9,971 nt of DNA from an uncultured bacterium (GCA_905215835.1 CAJMRR010000072.1:1-9971), one strand, 5' to 3'. Positions 1-6,471 are shown, numbered from the stretch's first letter. Numbers and translations are program-made. The notes: generated by a model from the sequence alone, not told the origin.

Positions 1-1144
1 CGCCGCCTATAAGTCGTGCAATATCGTGCGCCTGCTGCAAAAGCGCGGTGCGCGAGTCAAGGTCGTTATGAGCGAGCATGCCACCAAGTTTGTGGGCCCG
101 CTCACCTTCCGTGCGCTCACCAACGAGCCCGTTGCCGTGGGCCTATTCGACGATCCCTCCGACCCCATCCACCATATCTCGCTGGCACAGGAGCCCGATC
201 TGGTGGTCGTGGCGCCCGCGACGGCTAATATCATCGCCAAGATGGCCAACGGTATCGCCGACGACCTCATCTCCACCACGCTGCTAGCCACGCCGCGACC
301 CATCGTGATTGCGCCGGCCATGAACAATGGCATGTGGAAGGCGCCGGCCACGCAGGCCAACATGGCCACGCTGCGCGACCGCGGCGTGCATGTGGTGGGA
401 CCCGGCAGCGGCTACCTTGCCTGCGGCGACGTGGACACGGGACGTATGAGCGAGCCCGAGGACATCGTCGAGGCTGTCTGTGAGGTGCTTAACCCCGCGC
501 CTCAGGACCTTGCGGGCAAGCGCATCGTAATCACCGCCGGCCCCACGCACGAGCCGATCGATCCCGTGCGCTTTATTGGCAACCGGTCGTCGGGCAAGAT
601 GGGCATCGCCCTGGCGGGGGAGGCCACTCGCCGCGGTGCTGCGGTCACGCTTGTGTTGGGCCCGACATCGCTCGATGTTCCCCGCGCCGTGGAGTGCGTA
701 CGCGTGCAAACCGCCGCAGAAATGCTGCAGACGGCTCTGAGCGCCTTTCAGACGGCCGATGCGGCCATTTGCGCGGCAGCCGTCGCCGACTACACTCCAG
801 CGGCCCCAGCGGACCATAAGCTCAAAAAGGCCAACGAGCGCCTGGATCGCATCGAACTGGTCGAGACGGTCGATATTTTGGCCGAGCTCTCGCGCCAGAA
901 GGGCGAGCGATGCGTGATCGGATTTGCGGCCGAGACCGATAACGTTGTCGAGTACGCAGAGCGCAAATTGGCCCGCAAGGGGTGCGATGTAATAATCGCC
1001 AACGATGTCTCACGCACCGATTCGGGCTTTGGGACCGACACCAACAAGGCCTGGATTGTGAGCACAACGGGTACGCAAGAACTTCCCGTACTAACAAAAC
1101 CCCAGCTCGCAGATACAATTTTGGACTTGCTTCAAAAATTGTAA
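1..1144 (+). CDS. coaBC: Bifunctional phosphopantothenoylcysteine decarboxylase / phosphopantothenate-cysteine ligase, 5' truncated by window edge
   Basis: This flavoprotein makes 4'-phosphopantetheine in coenzyme A synthesis: the C-terminal CoaB half joins cysteine to phosphopantothenate using CTP, and the N-terminal CoaC half then decarboxylates the product with FMN. The frame is open from base 2, beginning AAYKSCNIVRLL, which is the family's region just after the initial G-S-I strand, so roughly 15-25 residues are missing; 380 residues are visible. The GTG at 26 is internal, not the start. CoaC marks: the active-site His region (HHISLA, near 170-187), the PAMNNGMW motif (314-337), and the catalytic Cys in YLACGDVDTGRM (codon 422-424). 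CoaB marks: AGPTHEPIDPVRFIGNRSSGKMG with the family Asn at codon 581-583, and HKLKK near 815-829 with the conserved Lys. All key residues are intact. The gene ends just ahead of the tRNA promoter and no terminator separates them. Confidence 0.97.
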   Translation, partial: AAYKSCNIVRLLQKRGARVKVVMSEHATKFVGPLTFRALTNEPVAVGLFDDPSDPIHHISLAQEPDLVVVAPATANIIAKMANGIADDLISTTLLATPRPIVIAPAMNNGMWKAPATQANMATLRDRGVHVVGPGSGYLACGDVDTGRMSEPEDIVEAVCEVLNPAPQDLAGKRIVITAGPTHEPIDPVRFIGNRSSGKMGIALAGEATRRGAAVTLVLGPTSLDVPRAVECVRVQTAAEMLQTALSAFQTADAAICAAAVADYTPAAPADHKLKKANERLDRIELVETVDILAELSRQKGERCVIGFAAETDNVVEYAERKLARKGCDVIIANDVSRTDSGFGTDTNKAWIVSTTGTQELPVLTKPQLADTILDLLQKL

Positions 1145-1152
1145 AAAAGTTC

Positions 1153-1182
1153 TTGCACAAGTCTAAAGTTTCGGGTTAATAT
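1153..1182 (+). promoter_or_regulatory. Probable promoter of the tRNA-Pro gene
   Basis: A TTGCAC -35 box (1153-1158) and a TAATAT -10 box (1177-1182) are separated by 18 bases. They lie just after the coaBC stop codon and about 43 bases before the mature tRNA 5' end. The fit to the housekeeping sigma consensus is good; there is no transcript evidence. Confidence 0.6.
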
Positions 1183-1224
1183 AGTCCCTGTTGCGAGCGA
1201 GAGCAGAGCAACAAACAAAAGCTT

Positions 1225-1301
<77 letters not shown>

Positions 1302-1312
1302 GAAGTTTGCAG

Positions 1313-1340
1313 GTCAGGCACCTAGTGCCTGACTTTTTTT
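1313..1340 (+). terminator. Rho-independent terminator of the tRNA-Pro gene
   Basis: A perfect 9-bp stem, GTCAGGCAC (1313-1321) with GTGCCTGAC (1325-1333), has a 3-base loop and is followed directly by seven T residues (1334-1340). It lies 11 bases after the tRNA 3' end and isolates the tRNA unit from pgsA. Confidence 0.92.
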
Positions 1341-1531
1341 ATTAAGAATCAACGGCGTAAGCAACAAAGAATCAACAGCTTTCTTGATCGATACCTTCGC
1401 TCAACAAAAACCTGTACGTCAGCCTCCAATTACGAGAATTTTCGACATGTTTGGAGGCTGATGTACACAAATGCAGAATCCCAAGCAGCTCAGAGGCAAC
1501 CTTCACATGTCTGGACTCTCTATGGCCGCGC
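1341..1531. other. Spacer without a convincing gene
   Basis: No open frame here has both a usable ribosome site and protein-like composition. Visible structure: a 10-base direct repeat AAGAATCAAC (1344-1353 and 1367-1376), and the long hairpin at 1413-1467 described separately. A 25-codon frame from ATG 1461 has a GGAGG only 3 bases upstream, which is too close, and it resembles nothing I recognise. Confidence 0.6.
1413..1467. repeat. Long hairpin, 17-bp stem
   Basis: The arm TGTACGTCAGCCTCCAA (1413-1429) pairs with 1451-1467 along its full length, with one G-T wobble (1418 with 1462). The loop is 21 bases and contains a small inner CGA/TCG pairing. On the plus strand no T-run follows. On the minus strand the stem is followed by GG and then TTTTT (1410-1406), so it could terminate a minus-strand transcript, although no minus-strand gene is visible to its right. 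Its role is unknown. Confidence 0.6.
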
Positions 1532-1560
1532 TGGATAGACATCGCTAGAACGGGTATAGT
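1532..1560 (+). promoter_or_regulatory. Candidate promoter of the pgsA-led operon
   Basis: TGGATA (1532-1537; 4 of 6 consensus bases) lies 17 bases from TATAGT (1555-1560; 5 of 6). The pgsA start follows 36 bases later. It is the best match between the tRNA terminator and pgsA, but the -35 box is weak. Confidence 0.4.
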
Positions 1561-1596
1561 ATCGAAAGTTTTGTCGTTTACCAGCGGGGGAGTCCT

Positions 1597-2301
1597 GTGG
1601 GCATCAAGAAGAAGATCAAAAAGGAGCTTATCGGCACTTCCGATTACCCGTCGAATAAGATCTTTACGATCTCCAATTTCATCACTTTTACGCGCCTGGT
1701 CCTCACGCTCGTCTTCCTGTACCTGTTTGTGACGGACAACAACCGTGTCGTCGCCATTGTCATCTATGCCATCGCGGCTTCCACCGACTGGATGGATGGC
1801 CAGATTGCCCGCATGACCAAGACGGTTTCGTGGCTCGGCAAAGTCATGGACCCCATCTGCGACCGCGCGCTATTGTTTACCGGCGTACTGGGCCTGGTGG
1901 TCCGCGGCGAGCTTCCCATCTGGGTCTGCGTGCTCATTATCGGCCGCGATATCTACCTAGGCATCGGCACGCTCATCGTGCGTCACTACCACCGGCGCCC
2001 CATCGATGTTGTCTTTCCCGGCAAGATTGCCACGGCACTGCTCATGACCGGCTTCTCGCTCATGCTGCTTGGGTTCCCCGTCATCGACGGCTGGCATCTG
2101 CTGCCCGCCACGTTCACGGCATTCCCAGGCCTCAACGGCAGCTCGGTGCCCCTCGGCATCTTCTTTGTATACGGCGGCGTCATCTTCTCCATGCTCACCG
2201 CTGTCATCTATTCCATTAAGGGAGGGGTGGCCATTAAACAGGCCATCGCGCATCCCGAGGACGAGGACATCGACTTTCTTAACCCCGAAATCGAAGACTA
2301 A
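1597..2301 (+). CDS. pgsA: CDP-alcohol phosphatidyltransferase, PgsA-like (phosphatidylglycerophosphate synthase type)
   Basis: This 234-residue membrane enzyme most likely transfers a phosphatidyl group from CDP-diacylglycerol to glycerol 3-phosphate, the committed step to phosphatidylglycerol and cardiolipin. The family signature DxxDGxxAR(x8)GxxxDxxxD is complete at residues 64-89, with Asp64, Asp67, Asp85 and Asp89, the metal and substrate ligands. The N-terminus is lysine-rich (residues 4-9), then TISNFITFTRLVL opens the first membrane helix. Further hydrophobic stretches lie near 51-62, 92-115, 142-160 and 185-208. The tail is acidic (EDEDIDFLNPEIED). The start is GTG at 1597, with GGGGGAG four bases upstream. 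The signature does not fix the acceptor alcohol: glycerol phosphate is favoured by size and overall look, but phosphatidylinositol-phosphate or cardiolipin synthases of the same fold are possible. It heads the five-gene cluster. The order pgsA, FHA gene, MerR gene recalls Mycobacterium tuberculosis Rv1822 (pgsA2), Rv1827 (garA) and Rv1828, without the intervening genes. Confidence 0.88.
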   Translation: MGIKKKIKKELIGTSDYPSNKIFTISNFITFTRLVLTLVFLYLFVTDNNRVVAIVIYAIAASTDWMDGQIARMTKTVSWLGKVMDPICDRALLFTGVLGLVVRGELPIWVCVLIIGRDIYLGIGTLIVRHYHRRPIDVVFPGKIATALLMTGFSLMLLGFPVIDGWHLLPATFTAFPGLNGSSVPLGIFFVYGGVIFSMLTAVIYSIKGGVAIKQAIAHPEDEDIDFLNPEIED

Positions 2302-2366
2302 GTCGTTGGGGTATGATTACGTACGGTACATTTTTTGCGGCACGTCCGCGTTAGATAGGGGTTGTC

Positions 2367-2801
2367 ATGGACAACAAGGTTAACAATATGCCTCAGAACG
2401 ATAAGACTGCGGACGCTACCTGCGTTTTCCGTGTTCCTTCGAGCGATGTCACCGTTCCCGACCTTATGGCCAACGTGCGCATCACCGCTCCGGTTCTGTC
2501 CATCGTCAAGGGTCCGCAGACCGGTGCTGCCTTCGAGCTCGAGGACGACGTGACCACCATCGGCCGTGATCCCGCGAACGGTATCTTCCTCAACGACATG
2601 ACTGTCTCGCGCAGCCACGCACGCATTATTCGCGAGGGTCTGGGAGCCCGCATCGAGGACCTGGGTTCGCTCAACGGCACCTGGGTCGATGGTGCTATCG
2701 TCAACGGTGCTCCGCTGCACGACGGTTCTTCCGTTCAGATCGGTACGTTCACGCTCATCTACCACGAGAGCACGCCGGAGCGCATCGAAACCGGTGAGTA
2801 G
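2367..2801 (+). CDS. Small FHA-domain protein of the GarA/OdhI type
   Basis: This 144-residue cytoplasmic protein is almost entirely an FHA phosphothreonine-binding domain with a short N-terminal tail. The FHA core spans about residues 42-135: TTIGRD (Gly66, Arg67), TVSRSHARI (Ser81, His84), EDLGSLNGTWVDG (Asn103, Gly104) and a closing LHDGSSVQIGTFTLIY. The tail holds A-T18-C-V-F-R, which matches the T-S-V-F-R segment of mycobacterial GarA, where the Thr is phosphorylated by a PknB-type kinase and then folds back onto its own FHA domain. In GarA and corynebacterial OdhI this switch relieves inhibition of 2-oxoglutarate dehydrogenase and glutamate-metabolising enzymes. The target here is not known and no kinase is in the window. 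The start ATG 2367 has AGGGG five bases upstream. A TATGAT (2312-2317) upstream could be a -10 box, but it has no good -35. The next gene starts 3 bases after the stop, so the two are probably translationally coupled. Confidence 0.92.
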   Translation: MDNKVNNMPQNDKTADATCVFRVPSSDVTVPDLMANVRITAPVLSIVKGPQTGAAFELEDDVTTIGRDPANGIFLNDMTVSRSHARIIREGLGARIEDLGSLNGTWVDGAIVNGAPLHDGSSVQIGTFTLIYHESTPERIETGE

Positions 2802-2804
2802 GTA

Positions 2805-3689
2805 ATGGCCGAACGCAATTATCTGAGTATCGGCCAGGTCGTCAATCTACTTCGAGGCGCATACCCCGATCTATCGAACTCAAAAATTAGATTTCTAGAA
2901 GATGAGGGGCTCATCACCCCTCATCGTACGCCTAAGGGGTATCGCCAGTACTCCAAGGAAGACGTTGATCGTCTCGAGGTCATCCTGCACCTGCAGAAGA
3001 CCCGCTACATGCCGCTCAACGTCATTAAACAGCGCTTGGAAAACGCAACGGACCTGTCCACTTTGGCTTACGAGGTGGGTCTTCTGTCCGATGTTCCGCT
3101 TAAGACGGAGCCCAAGGAAACCAAGCAAAAGCTGCATCCCATCGAGACCATTCCCGACATGCTCGGTGTTGAGATTTCGTTTATCCGCTCCCTTGCCGAG
3201 AACGATCTTATCCGCATCATCAAGAGCCCACAGAACCGTGAGCTCGTCGATGGCCGAGATTTCCCGATTATCCGTTACTGCTCGGAGCTGTCGCGCTTCC
3301 ACATTGAGCCGCGCAACCTGCGTCAGTACGTATCGTCGGCAAATCGCGAGTCTTCGATGTTTGAGCAGGTTCTCGTGAGCATGCTCGGCATGGATACCTC
3401 CGATGATGAGCGCGACGCCAAGCTCGAGCGCGCTTTTAAAAAGCTGCACGACCTCACCGAGGGTGTGCACACCGCGCTCCTTAAGAACCGTGTTTTTGAG
3501 TCGCTCAACGCCGTGGTCGAGGACGCTGACATCGATGCTCTCGATGAGGAGATCGCGCGTTCCGAATCGACCAAGGCTAAAAGCGATGCGACAAGCGTCC
3601 CCGCGGTTGCCGCGCACGACGAGTCGCTCGTGCAGCCGTCCAAAGTCGTCGTCCCCTCGCAGAGCTCGTCTGCTAACACGGGCAAATAA
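2805..3689 (+). CDS. MerR-family transcriptional regulator, FtsR/Rv1828-like
   Basis: This 294-residue DNA-binding protein has a winged-helix MerR domain at residues 6-80: YLSIGQVVNLLRGAYPDLSNSKIRFLEDEGLI, with the family's KIRFLEDEGL recognition region, then TPKGYRQYSKEDVDRL. A second block at about 111-195 (HPIETIPDMLGVEISFIRSL through RNLRQYVSSANR) resembles the C-terminal effector or dimer region of the Rv1828/FtsR group rather than a metal-binding MerR. The last 45 or so residues are low-complexity, rich in Ser, Ala and Val, and probably disordered. No metal-sensing Cys cluster is visible. The actinobacterial relative FtsR activates ftsZ in Corynebacterium; a division-related role here is inference from similarity and from the conserved position after a GarA-like gene. 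The start ATG 2805 is 3 bases past the FHA stop codon. Its likely ribosome site, GGTGAG, lies inside the end of the FHA gene. Confidence 0.9.
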   Translation: MAERNYLSIGQVVNLLRGAYPDLSNSKIRFLEDEGLITPHRTPKGYRQYSKEDVDRLEVILHLQKTRYMPLNVIKQRLENATDLSTLAYEVGLLSDVPLKTEPKETKQKLHPIETIPDMLGVEISFIRSLAENDLIRIIKSPQNRELVDGRDFPIIRYCSELSRFHIEPRNLRQYVSSANRESSMFEQVLVSMLGMDTSDDERDAKLERAFKKLHDLTEGVHTALLKNRVFESLNAVVEDADIDALDEEIARSESTKAKSDATSVPAVAAHDESLVQPSKVVVPSQSSSANTGK

Positions 3690-3724
3690 CCGCCGTTCAC
3701 CCGGCAATCCATGAAAGGTCACCC

Positions 3725-4255
3725 ATGTACGACTTCGAATCTCATATCGTCGATATCCCCGACTATCCCGAGCCCGGAGTCGTCTTTAAGGACATCACGC
3801 CGCTCTTTGGAAATCCCGAGGCCCTGAAGACCATGGTGGATGCCCTGGCCGAGCATTTTGCCGACATGGGCATTACCAAGGTCGTAGGACCCGAAGCCCG
3901 TGGCTTTATGGTCGGTGTGCCCGTGGCCGTCGCCCTGGGTGCCGGCTTTGTTCCCGCACGTAAGCCGGGCAAATTGCCGCGCAAGACGGTAAGCGAGAGC
4001 TACGAGCTCGAGTATGGAACGGATTCTATCGAGATCCATGCCGATGCCATCAGCTCTAAAGATACCGTGTTGATTCTGGACGACTTGGTCGCGACGGGCG
4101 GAACTGTCGAGGCAACAGGTAAACTGGTGCGAGATATGGGCGCAAAGCTTGTAGGTTACGGTTGTATCCTTGAGCTTGCGTTTCTCAACCCGCGCAAGAA
4201 GCTCACGCCTTCTAACGACGACGTTGAGCTCTTTAGTCTGGTAACGGTGGACTAG
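3725..4255 (+). CDS. apt: Adenine phosphoribosyltransferase
   Basis: This enzyme salvages adenine by joining it to PRPP to give AMP. The 176-residue length is typical. Residues 13-28 (DYPEPGVVFKDITPLF) are the APT N-terminal signature. GPEARGF (55-61) and the flexible-loop region PARKPGKLPRKTVSESYELEYGTD (77-100) follow. The PRPP-binding motif VLILDDLVATGGT is at 115-127, with both acidic residues and the TGGT loop intact. The ATG at 3725 has GAAAGG six bases upstream. It lies 35 bases after the MerR gene with no terminator between, so it is probably in the same transcript. The pairing with envelope genes has no obvious metabolic logic and may reflect growth-rate control. Confidence 0.97.
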   Translation: MYDFESHIVDIPDYPEPGVVFKDITPLFGNPEALKTMVDALAEHFADMGITKVVGPEARGFMVGVPVAVALGAGFVPARKPGKLPRKTVSESYELEYGTDSIEIHADAISSKDTVLILDDLVATGGTVEATGKLVRDMGAKLVGYGCILELAFLNPRKKLTPSNDDVELFSLVTVD

Positions 4256-4287
4256 CCGCTACCCTTAGATACCGGAAAGGAAGCTAC

Positions 4288-5409
4288 ATGCGCACAGCAA
4301 ACACGCACAGAAACATGGCACGCTGCGCTGCTACGGCAACCCTCGCTTGTGTTTTGGGCCTGGGCCTCGCGGCTCCTGCCTATGCCGATACCGCATCCGA
4401 CCTTGCCGCTGCCCGTACCAAGCTCGAGCAGATTGGCACCCAAACCCAACAAATTCATGAAGAACTCTCCGCACAGACGCAGGAGCTTGATCAGACTGCA
4501 GGCGAGATCACGCAAAAGCAGCAAGAGATTGCGGAGGGTCAGGCAAAGCTTTCGAGCTATGTTGCCGGTGAGTACAAGACCGGCGGTCTGAGTCTCCTTC
4601 AGGTTCTGACGGGCGTCGACGATCTGGGCGACATGCTCAACCGTCTGTTCTACTACGGTAAGGTGTCCGACAAGCAAGCCCAGACCATTCAGGAGGTCAA
4701 GGACCTTAAGCAGCAGCTCACCGATAAGCAGACCGAGCAGGAGAAGAACGTCGCCGCGACGCAGAAGAAGGTCGACGAGCTCAATGCCCAGCAGGCTGAG
4801 GCCCAGAGTGTCGTGAACTCCCTGGATTCACAGCTGCAGGCCGAGCTTGCTGCCGAGGCCGAGGCCAACGCCGCGCTGCAGGCCGGTATCAACGCCAGCA
4901 CCGCCGAAAAGGCCACGGTGAGCAACGACACCGCCGGTACGACTGAGAACACAAACAATGGTGGCGGTACGACCAACAACGGCGGCGGCAACACGCCTGC
5001 GCCCGCGCCCGCTCCTGCCCCCACGCCGCAGCCCGTTACGCCCGCTCCGACTCCGACGCCTTCCGCACCGAGCGGGTCCGTTGACGGCGGTACCGTTGTT
5101 TCGCGCGCCTACAGCAAGCTCGGATACGCTTATTCCTGGGGCGGCATTGGACCGAACAGCTTTGACTGCTCCGGTTTTGTAAGCTATTGCCTCACGGGCC
5201 GCTACTGCCGCCTGGGCACCACCGGCACCTTCATGGGTTGGACCCGTGTGTCCGATCCGCAACCCGGCGATGTTGTGGTTAACTCCTACCATACAGGCAT
5301 CTATATCGGTAATGGTCAGATGATCCATGCTTCCGACTACAAAACGGGCGTCATCATCAGCTCCGTCGCCGCTGGCATGAACAACAATTACATTTTCGTC
5401 CGCTACTAA
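4288..5409 (+). CDS. Secreted coiled-coil NlpC/P60 peptidoglycan endopeptidase
   Basis: This 373-residue exported enzyme probably cuts peptide stems in peptidoglycan, like RipA/CwlO-type hydrolases. Residues 1-33 form a signal peptide: basic Arg2, Arg8 and Arg12, a hydrophobic core LACVLGLGLA, and an AYA cleavage site before Asp34. Residues 35-205 are rich in Gln, Glu, Lys and Ala with heptad-like spacing, typical of the regulatory coiled coil of this group (as in proteins activated by FtsEX). Residues 206-270 are a flexible linker with Asn/Gly repeats and then a Pro/Ala/Thr stretch, perhaps spanning the wall. The NlpC/P60 domain fills 271-373, with catalytic Cys294 in FDCSGF, His335 in YHTGIYIG and His347 in MIHAS. 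Cys301 and Cys307 lie close to the catalytic Cys. The ATG has GGAAAGGAAG upstream. It is the last gene of the cluster, 32 bases after apt, and a terminator follows. Substrate bond specificity cannot be read from the sequence. Confidence 0.94.
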   Translation: MRTANTHRNMARCAATATLACVLGLGLAAPAYADTASDLAAARTKLEQIGTQTQQIHEELSAQTQELDQTAGEITQKQQEIAEGQAKLSSYVAGEYKTGGLSLLQVLTGVDDLGDMLNRLFYYGKVSDKQAQTIQEVKDLKQQLTDKQTEQEKNVAATQKKVDELNAQQAEAQSVVNSLDSQLQAELAAEAEANAALQAGINASTAEKATVSNDTAGTTENTNNGGGTTNNGGGNTPAPAPAPAPTPQPVTPAPTPTPSAPSGSVDGGTVVSRAYSKLGYAYSWGGIGPNSFDCSGFVSYCLTGRYCRLGTTGTFMGWTRVSDPQPGDVVVNSYHTGIYIGNGQMIHASDYKTGVIISSVAAGMNNNYIFVRY

Positions 5410-5432
5410 TTTATTATTGCAGCGAACGAACG

Positions 5433-5471
5433 TGGGCCTCGCGATCTTGAGTCACGAGGCCCATTCTTTTT
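5433..5471 (+). terminator. Rho-independent terminator of the pgsA-nlpC cluster
   Basis: TGGGCCTCG (5433-5441) pairs perfectly with CGAGGCCCA (5455-5463) around a 13-base loop, followed by TTCTTTTT (5464-5471). It lies 23 bases after the NlpC/P60 stop codon and ends the five-gene transcription unit. Confidence 0.88.
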
Positions 5472-5494
5472 CCCTACCGTTTGCCATAAAATCA

Positions 5495-5531
5495 GGACGG
5501 CTATCTAGTATTCAAAACTAGATAGCCGTCC
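5495..5531. repeat. Perfect 15-bp inverted repeat upstream of the degV promoter
   Basis: GGACGGCTATCTAGT (5495-5509) and ACTAGATAGCCGTCC (5517-5531) are exact reverse complements with a 7-base spacer. No T-run follows on the plus strand, so it is not a terminator for the upstream unit. It ends 19 bases before the TATAAT box of degV, which is where a DNA-binding operator would sit. Its right half, extended by CAAA, recurs in the DUF1836 promoter. Confidence 0.75.
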
Positions 5532-5550
5532 AATCAATCAAAAAGATGGC

Positions 5551-5556
5551 TATAAT
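5551..5556 (+). promoter_or_regulatory. Probable -10 box of degV
   Basis: An exact TATAAT lies 29 bases before the degV start codon. No good -35 hexamer stands 16-18 bases upstream (GTCCAA region), so the promoter may need an activator bound at the adjacent palindrome, or may be weak. Confidence 0.55.
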
Positions 5557-5572
5557 TGTTGGGGAACAATTA
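5553..5572. promoter_or_regulatory. Short palindrome overlapping the degV -10 box and start region
   Basis: TAATTGTT (5553-5560) and AACAATTA (5565-5572) are perfect 8-bp inverted arms around GGGG. The palindrome overlaps four bases of the -10 box and covers the expected transcription start. It could be an operator, or a small 5' leader hairpin just ahead of the ribosome site (AGAAAGGA, 5572-5579). Confidence 0.4.
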
Positions 5573-5585
5573 GAAAGGACCCTCA

Positions 5586-6452
5586 ATGAGCTGGGCACTT
5601 ATCTCCGATTCGAGCTGCAATCTTCGCGATTGGCAACCAACCGCACCTCATACCACCTTTACATTTGCACCCCTTAAGATCCGAGTGGGGGAGCGTGAAT
5701 TCGTTGACGACCTCTCGCTCGATGTTCACGAGCTCAATTGCGCCGTGCAGGCGGAGTCGAGCGCTTCTTCGAGCGCCTGTCCAAGCGTAGGGGAGTGGGC
5801 CGAACTCTTCAGGCTTGCCGACAAAACAATCTGCATGCCCATCTCCGAGGGCGTATCGGGAAGCTACAATGCCGCGGCCACCGCACGTGACATGGTGCTT
5901 GCCGAGGAGCCCAACCGTCAGATTCATTTGGTTAACTCGCGAGCCGCAGGTGGCAAAATGGATCTGATCTTCTTGCTGTTCGACCGCTATCTTGCGAGCA
6001 ACCCGGATGCCTCCTTTGAGGACGCCTGCGCTTACTTCGATAGCTTGGAGCAGAACAGCAAGATCCTCTTTAGTTTGTGCAATTACGAAAACCTTGCGAA
6101 GGCCGGACGTATCCCCAAGGCGGCCGGAGTTATTGCCAACAAGCTCAATATCCGCATTTTGGGCACGGCGAGCGAAGCGGGCAAAATTGAACTCGTTGGG
6201 CACACGCGTGGAGAAAAGAAGATGCTTGGCAAGATTGTCGATACCATGGAGGCCGAAGGCTTTACTGGCGGCGAGGTCATTATCGACCATGTCGAGAATG
6301 AGACGGGCGCCCAGGCACTTGCCAGCCGCATTGTGGAGCATTGGCCAGGCTCCAAGACTATCATCATGCCCTGTAACGGGCTAGATTCATACTATGCCGA
6401 GATGCACGGCCTCATCATCGGCTACGGCATGGGCGTGGCTTCGGGTCGATAA
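5586..6452 (+). CDS. DegV family protein (fatty-acid-binding type)
   Basis: This 288-residue soluble protein belongs to the DegV family. Relatives bind a fatty acid in a deep cleft, and FakB members present it to the kinase FakA for phosphorylation and entry into phospholipid synthesis. Family marks: N-terminal ALISDSSCNL (residues 4-13); SACPS (63-67) in place of the usual TSQPS; PISEGVSGSYNAA (85-97), matching the SxxLSGTYxSA lipid-carboxylate loop; HLVNSRAAGGKM (114-125); and LAKAGRIPK (170-178), matching the L-xx-GGRI segment. The motifs are looser than in textbook FakB proteins, so fatty-acid binding is likely but FakB function is not certain; no fakA is nearby. AGAAAGGA six bases before ATG 5586 supports the start. 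It is a single-gene unit: its own TATAAT box, two palindromes upstream, and a terminator downstream shared with the convergent DUF1836 gene. Confidence 0.9.
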   Translation: MSWALISDSSCNLRDWQPTAPHTTFTFAPLKIRVGEREFVDDLSLDVHELNCAVQAESSASSSACPSVGEWAELFRLADKTICMPISEGVSGSYNAAATARDMVLAEEPNRQIHLVNSRAAGGKMDLIFLLFDRYLASNPDASFEDACAYFDSLEQNSKILFSLCNYENLAKAGRIPKAAGVIANKLNIRILGTASEAGKIELVGHTRGEKKMLGKIVDTMEAEGFTGGEVIIDHVENETGAQALASRIVEHWPGSKTIIMPCNGLDSYYAEMHGLIIGYGMGVASGR

Positions 6453-6471
6453 CGTTCAACCAAGCAAAAAC

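Noticed and set aside
1461..1538. 25-codon frame MYTNAESQAAQ... after GGAGG
   Set aside because: The ribosome-site spacing is only 3 bases, no promoter is visible upstream, and it is too short to judge by composition.
1451..1732. 93-codon frame on the plus strand overlapping the start of pgsA
   Set aside because: It begins inside a hairpin, overlaps pgsA in another frame, and its second half is the Arg/Ser-rich shadow composition of pgsA. No family resemblance.
2312..2317. TATGAT as a promoter for the FHA gene
   Set aside because: No -35 hexamer at 16-18 bases upstream and no extended -10. The 65-base gap to pgsA is compatible with simple cotranscription.
2895..3722. 275-codon minus-strand frame opposite the MerR gene
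   Set aside because: Shadow of a well-supported MerR gene; no recognisable domain and no ribosome site logic.
4689..5328. Minus-strand frames opposite the NlpC/P60 gene with Gly/Ala/Arg repeats
   Set aside because: The repeats are the reverse reading of the Pro/Ala linker codons; the plus-strand gene has a signal peptide and catalytic residues.
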